DNA from: SFDP01 sp051891855
GTDB taxonomy: Bacteria; Bacillota; Clostridia; Lachnospirales; Lachnospiraceae
Reading direction: 5' to 3'
Assembly (NCBI GenBank): GCA_051891855.1
Contig: JBJFFP010000080.1
Span: forward strand, 14,231 to 78,230
DNA: 64,000 nt
Position 1 is the first letter of the stretch. Each line of letters opens with the position of its first letter. The position numbers and the translations under genes are program-made. Below, in pieces: positions 60,555 through 64,000 of this stretch. The notes under the pieces are model-generated. The model made no database searches. It saw only the letters and a program-made list of their open reading frames with translations, and was not told the origin of the DNA.

Positions 60555-61229
60555 CTATAAAAGTACATATTGAAAAATACAAATAAAGTGACATACACTG
60601 CCGGCAAGTACAAAAAAATGGAAGCAGGAGTGCATATAACGGTGCTTTTTTCCGAGAGCATAAAGGACGGCGCCAAGAGTATAGGAGATTCCGCCTATCA
60701 ACAGCCATAAAATACCGGTCATGGGAACGGCTTTCATGGTGGGCTTAATGGCCAGAACCACACACCAGCCCATACCGATGTAGCAGGTCATGGAAAATTT
60801 TGCAAATTTTTTTAAATCAATTGCTGTTAAAACGATGGCTACGATGGCACAGCCCCATACCAGGCCCAGAATCGTCCAGGCCCAGGCCGGTGAAATGGGC
60901 CGTACTGCACACAGCATAACGGGAGTATAGCTTCCACCGATTAAGATATAAATGGTACAGTGGTCAATCACCTGCATGACCTTTTTGGCCGTACCTGTGG
61001 GGAGACCATGATAGACACTGGACATAGTATAAAGAAGAATCAGGGAGGTGCCGTATATGACACTGCTGATGATGGCCCAAACATCCTTCCCGGATATGGA
61101 AACAGCCAGACACATAATTAGGGCGGCTGCACCAAAGGCAGCCCCTGCAATATGAGACCATGTATTTAACAGCTCCTCTCCTTTTGTATAATCCGGCAGT
61201 ACCCGGTCGCATAATTTCGTTCTTGTCAT
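60555..61229 (-). CDS. Hemolysin III family membrane protein (PAQR/TrhA type)
   Basis: 224 residues, seven predicted membrane helices. Conserved PAQR features: EELLNTWSHIAGAAFG near the start, SSVYHGL, VIDHCTIYILIGGSYTPVMLC, and HxxxH-type histidines in MHSCFHFFVLAGSVCHF. Members bind zinc in the membrane; B. subtilis and E. coli relatives influence membrane energetics and fluidity. The hemolysin name is historical. The start is supported by GGTGTGACAAGCAATG only weakly. Confidence 0.92.
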   Translation of the reverse strand: MTRTKLCDRVLPDYTKGEELLNTWSHIAGAAFGAAALIMCLAVSISGKDVWAIISSVIYGTSLILLYTMSSVYHGLPTGTAKKVMQVIDHCTIYILIGGSYTPVMLCAVRPISPAWAWTILGLVWGCAIVAIVLTAIDLKKFAKFSMTCYIGMGWCVVLAIKPTMKAVPMTGILWLLIGGISYTLGAVLYALGKKHRYMHSCFHFFVLAGSVCHFICIFQYVLL

Positions 61230-61365
61230 TGCTTGTCACACCTTCCTGTTGCTTTTCTGATGGAAAAAGTATATCCATTGGATAAAAAACCTACTACCTA
61301 CTTTAAAAATCTACTACTCTCCTGACAGTAGAGAAGGCCGAAAAATCAAGGCGGGAAGAAGGGGA

Positions 61366-61394
61366 TTGAATAATTTAGATAATACGTGTATACT
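61366..61394 (+). promoter_or_regulatory. Sigma-A promoter of the mgtE leader
   Basis: TTGAAT (61366-61371), 17 bases, TATACT (61389-61394). Transcription would start near 61401, giving a leader of about 240 bases before mgtE. Confidence 0.75.
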
Positions 61395-61442
61395 ATATAG
61401 GCATCACAGAAAATGAAGAAGCATTTCAGAAAGGAGGCCAAT

Positions 61443-61535
61443 ATGGACAGTTGTGATTATGGCGGTCGAAGTATCATGTGCGATGGCAAATATGTATTCT
61501 GCAGGCCGACGATTGTTCAGGCCCTTTTTTGCTGA
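61443..61535 (+). CDS. 30-residue cysteine-rich leader peptide of mgtE
   Basis: A strong AAGGAGG (61433-61439) precedes ATG 61443; TGA is at 61533-61535. The peptide begins MDSCDYGGRS, contains MCDGKYVFC and ends IVQALFC, with cysteines at positions 4, 13, 20 and 30 and aspartates at 2, 5 and 14. It has no signal peptide. It lies on the mgtE leader, overlaps RNA segment 1 of the attenuator, and is therefore more likely to act by being translated than as a free product. No homologue was recognised. Confidence 0.7.
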   Translation: MDSCDYGGRSIMCDGKYVFCRPTIVQALFC

Positions 61536-61645
61536 CCTCTGTCATTAAATCAGATTTTCATTATTTACCATCGTATGCAGACCTGAATATTGCAGCCGTT
61601 GTTGTATGTTAGGGAAGGCATAGGATGGATTTTTTATGCCTTTTT
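61477..61645 (+). promoter_or_regulatory. Transcription attenuator controlling mgtE
   Basis: Four segments can pair in two exclusive ways. Segment 1 (61477-61491, inside the leader ORF) pairs with segment 2 (61563-61577) in 14 pairs including three wobbles and one mismatch. Segment 2 (61568-61578, CCATCGTATGC) can instead pair with segment 3 (61618-61628, GCATAGGATGG), ten pairs with one mismatch. Segment 3 also forms the left arm of an intrinsic terminator, AAGGCATA (61615-61622) with TATGCCTT (61635-61642), then TTT. So 1:2 permits termination and 2:3 prevents it. A ribosome held over segment 1 would switch mgtE on. No M-box riboswitch consensus was found here. Confidence 0.68.
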
Positions 61646-61668
61646 CACCCATGCTTAAGAGGAAAGCA

Positions 61669-63072
61669 ATGATGAAAGGAAGGTATCGGGAAATGGATTT
61701 AATGAAAATGAACTATGTAGAAGAGATTGTAAAGCTGATCCAGCAGACAGAGGCGGATAAGCTGCGGGGGCTTCTGGAGCATTATCATGAAAATGATCTT
61801 GCTGATTCCCTGGAGTATCTAACGCCGGAAGACAGGCTAAAGCTGTATGAAGCACTGGACAATGAACGAATAGGAGAAATTTTTGCCTATTTGGAGGATG
61901 CTTCTTCCTATTTTAAAGAAATGGAGCTGGAGAAAGCTGCACACATTATTGAGGAAATGGATTCGGATGATGCCGTTGACGTTCTGGAATCCATGGACAG
62001 GAAGACAGGACAGCAGCTGGTCAGCCTCATGGATACGGAAAGCTCGAAGGATATTAAGCTGATTCAGTCCTATGATGAGAATGAGATTGGAAGTAAAATG
62101 ACCACCAATTTCATTATGATTAAGAAGGGACTGAGCGTTAAGCAGGCAATGCGGAAGCTGATTGCCCAGGCAGAGGAAAATGATAATATCTATACGGTGT
62201 ACGTCTGTAATGAAGATTCCACCTTCTATGGAGCGATGGATTTAAAAGATTTAATTACAGCCAGAGAGCATACCGATTTGGAACAGTTTATCAGCCAGGC
62301 CTATCCCTATGTCTATGACCATGAGCGGGTTTCCGATTGTCTGGAAAAAATCAAAGACTATGCCGAGGATTCCATTCCGGTATTGGATAAAGGGAAGCAT
62401 ATTTTGGGAGTAATTACCGCTCAGGACATTATTGAAGTTGTAGATGATGAATTGGGAGATGACTATGCGAAGCTGGCCGGTTTGACTTCGGAGGAGGATT
62501 TAAAGGAATCTCTTCCGGAAAGTATGAAAAAGAGACTTCCCTGGCTGATTGCCCTGCTTGGACTTGGGATTTTCGTTTCCTCCGTTGTGGGGATGTTTGA
62601 GGCGGTAGTAGCTCAAATTGCCATTATTGTATGCTTCCAGTCTCTGATTCTGGATATGGCAGGAAATGTGGGAACCCAGTCTCTGGCGGTGACCATTCGT
62701 GTATTGATGGACGAACAGCTGAAAACCTCTCAGAAGCTGAATCTGGTGTTTAAAGAAATGAGAGTGGGGTTTTGCAATGGCTTCCTGCTGGGAACTCTTT
62801 CTTTTCTGCTTATTGGTCTTTATATCTGGAAGATTAAAAAATATGCCCTTGCCTTTTCCTTTGCCGTATCCGGCTGTGTGGGTATTTCTCTTTTAGGTGC
62901 CATGGTGATTTCCAGCTTTGTGGGGACAGTAATACCCATGTTTTTCCACAAATTAAAAATTGACCCGGCGGTTGCCTCCGGCCCCCTGATTACCACCATA
63001 AACGATCTGGTTGCCGTAATCTCCTATTACGGACTGGCTTGGATTCTGTTAATCCATCAACTGAAAATATAA
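61669..63072 (+). CDS. mgtE: Magnesium transporter MgtE
   Basis: 467 residues from ATG 61669 after AGAGGAAAG; ATG 61672 and 61693 are possible later starts. The N-terminal superhelical domain (EEIVKLIQQTEADKLRGLL ... LVSLMDTESSKDIKLI) is followed by two CBS domains (about 130-255, TNFIMIKKGLSVKQAM and SIPVLDKGKHILGVITAQDII), a connecting helix, and five membrane helices from about residue 285. Pore motifs MAGNVGTQSLAVTIRVL and DPAVASGPLITTINDLVAVISYYGLAW are intact. It imports Mg2+, and its cytosolic domains close the pore at high Mg2+. Expression appears to be set by the leader attenuator. Confidence 0.96.
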   Translation: MMKGRYREMDLMKMNYVEEIVKLIQQTEADKLRGLLEHYHENDLADSLEYLTPEDRLKLYEALDNERIGEIFAYLEDASSYFKEMELEKAAHIIEEMDSDDAVDVLESMDRKTGQQLVSLMDTESSKDIKLIQSYDENEIGSKMTTNFIMIKKGLSVKQAMRKLIAQAEENDNIYTVYVCNEDSTFYGAMDLKDLITAREHTDLEQFISQAYPYVYDHERVSDCLEKIKDYAEDSIPVLDKGKHILGVITAQDIIEVVDDELGDDYAKLAGLTSEEDLKESLPESMKKRLPWLIALLGLGIFVSSVVGMFEAVVAQIAIIVCFQSLILDMAGNVGTQSLAVTIRVLMDEQLKTSQKLNLVFKEMRVGFCNGFLLGTLSFLLIGLYIWKIKKYALAFSFAVSGCVGISLLGAMVISSFVGTVIPMFFHKLKIDPAVASGPLITTINDLVAVISYYGLAWILLIHQLKI

Positions 63073-63147
63073 TATGACAGACAGGGGAAGGAATGATATA
63101 ATGACTACAGAATTAAAAGGAATGAGATAAAATCTTATGGAGCAAGT

Positions 63148-63780
63148 ATGCAGGAGCTAAAGTTTATTATTGCAAGGAATATACAGTCTTTACGTCAGGA
63201 AAAGGGAATGACTCAGGCGGAGCTGGCAGAACGGCTAAATTACTCGGACAAGTCAGTATCCAAATGGGAAAGGGGAGAGTCACTTCCGGATATTACGGTA
63301 TTAAAAGGAATTGCAGATTTGTTTGAGGTAACACTGGATTATCTGGTGGAAGAAGAACATCGGGATAAGGCTTACCTGTCAAAAAATGCGTTGGATAAAA
63401 AGAAGAAGAGAAACTATTATATCATTACAGCCACCAGTATTTTTCTGGTGGCTATTTTCGCTACTTTACTGTATATCATTCTGGCTAAGATCTTTCCCCA
63501 TACGGACTATCCCTGGCTGTGTTATGCCTATGCAGTGCCCATAGCTATGATTGTATGGCTGGTATTTAATTCCATATGGTTCAATCCTCATGGAAATTTT
63601 ATCATTGTATCCCTGATGGTCTGGTCCTTATTGGGGGCCCTGTATCTGACCTTTTCCATGCAGGGTTTTAAAATCTGGCCTATTTTTCTTCTGGGAATCC
63701 CTATTCAAATTATTATCTGGATGTGGTCAAATTTGCGAAAGCCGAATCTGCAAGCTGCGAAAGAAAAAATGGGGACATGA
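63148..63780 (+). CDS. XRE-type HTH regulator with membrane domain
   Basis: 210 residues. N-terminal HTH (about 5-60): IIARNIQSLRQEKGMTQAELAERLNYSDKSVSKWERGESLPDI. A short linker leads to four hydrophobic segments (YYIITATSIFLVAIFATLLYII, WLCYAYAVPIAMIVWLVF, FIIVSLMVWSLLGALYLTF and IWPIFLLGIPIQIIIWMWS). The fusion is a common Clostridial type in which a membrane sensor domain may control the repressor. The target is unknown. No direct RBS match is seen; GGAGCAAGT lies before the ATG. Confidence 0.88.
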   Translation: MQELKFIIARNIQSLRQEKGMTQAELAERLNYSDKSVSKWERGESLPDITVLKGIADLFEVTLDYLVEEEHRDKAYLSKNALDKKKKRNYYIITATSIFLVAIFATLLYIILAKIFPHTDYPWLCYAYAVPIAMIVWLVFNSIWFNPHGNFIIVSLMVWSLLGALYLTFSMQGFKIWPIFLLGIPIQIIIWMWSNLRKPNLQAAKEKMGT

Positions 63781-63814
63781 CTTTTTTTTACATCCAGACG
63801 TCTTTTTTTTACAT
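63781..63814 (+). repeat. Two exact 13-base direct repeats upstream of the last gene
   Basis: CTTTTTTTTACAT occurs at 63781-63793 and 63802-63814, 21 bases apart (two helical turns). A TATAAT lies at 63842-63847, so the repeats sit about 30 bases upstream of a -10 box and could be regulator sites. No matching -35 box was seen. Confidence 0.5.
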
Positions 63815-63932
63815 TTGGTGTCCAAAACCCAAAAAAATTGTTATAATCTGTTCACAATCTGTTCAAGGTACAGTGCGTTTTGAAAACGCTTTATATAGAT
63901 TTTTACAAAGGTTGAAAGGAGAAAGAAGCACA

Positions 63933-64000
63933 ATGAGAAGAACAAGTAAGCGATTACTGGCTCTGATTTTGGCCCTTGCCATACTGGCAGGAACCGGAAG
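63933..64000 (+). CDS. Start of an exported protein gene (partial)
   Basis: ATG 63933 follows GAAAGGAGAAAGAAGC. The 22 visible codons encode a signal-peptide-like start, MRRTSKRLLALILALAILAG, and run off the window. The mature part is not available, so no family can be given. Confidence 0.7.
   Translation, partial: MRRTSKRLLALILALAILAGTG

Noticed and set aside
61400..61640. An M-box magnesium riboswitch in the mgtE leader
   Set aside because: The conserved M-box segments such as GGTGAGGCTCC are not present; the leader is better explained by a peptide-linked attenuator.

Overview
The window reads as chromosomal DNA of a spore-forming, anaerobic, low-GC Gram-positive bacterium, most likely a member of the Lachnospiraceae (Clostridia). 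The basis is gene content and order: HrcA/CIRCE heat-shock control, type III glutamine synthetase, paired GlgC/GlgD, SpoVG and SpoVT, an agr-type quorum system with a YQPK-type autoinducer precursor, ribosome-binding sites of the AGGAGG kind, and several blocks that keep Bacillus/Clostridium synteny.

Layout. 1-7.9 kb: a housekeeping block (mtaB end, ireB, ruvX, DUF1292, RNase J, YlbF, a short MltG-like protein, trmR, trhP, GS III). It parallels the B. subtilis yrzL-yrrK-yrzB-yrrL-yrrM-yrrN/O order. 8.0-8.1 kb: tRNA-Gln(CUG) with its own promoter and terminator. 8.2-14.3 kb: an AT-rich accessory stretch with a divergent agr locus (agrAC leftward, agrDB rightward), a multiply broken secreted-protein gene, one intact secreted protein, a lipoprotein, palindromic elements and a decayed fragment. 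14.4-19.4 kb: hrcA-grpE-dnaK-dnaJ under a sigma-A promoter with a perfect CIRCE operator. 19.5-30.8 kb: tsaC, rpiB, upp, dCMP deaminase, a coiled-coil cell-wall hydrolase, and a complete F-type ATP synthase operon whose c subunit carries a sodium-binding signature. 30.8-43.6 kb: conserved unknowns, queT behind a probable preQ1 riboswitch, prs, dnaI-like and dnaD-like genes behind a DnaA-box cluster, murC, glgC-glgD and spoVG. 43.6-47.8 kb: pth-mfd. 47.8-59.7 kb: a redox cluster. 60.0-64.0 kb: spoVT, a hemolysin III-type membrane protein, mgtE behind a leader-peptide attenuator, an XRE regulator and the start of a secreted protein.

The most striking part is 49.3-59.7 kb. It holds thioredoxin, a membrane-anchored tri-heme cytochrome c peroxidase (three CXXCH motifs, like E. 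coli YhjA), the cytochrome c assembly pair CcsB/CcsA, FixC and FixX (ETF:quinone oxidoreductase type), a long-chain polyprenyl diphosphate synthase, and on the other strand acyl-CoA dehydrogenase, EtfA and EtfB. Together they could move electrons from an acyl-CoA to ETF, FixCX, a quinone, the tri-heme peroxidase and finally hydrogen peroxide. That would be a complete short respiratory chain in a lineage normally regarded as fermentative and poor in cytochromes. The cluster lies between mfd and spoVT, which are neighbours in B. subtilis, so it may be an insertion.

The second notable item is the mgtE leader (61.4-61.65 kb). A 30-residue cysteine-rich reading frame overlaps the first of three mutually exclusive pairing segments that end in an intrinsic terminator, as in classical ribosome-mediated attenuation. 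Everything here was read by eye from sequence. No searches were run, and family names rest on recognised motifs.
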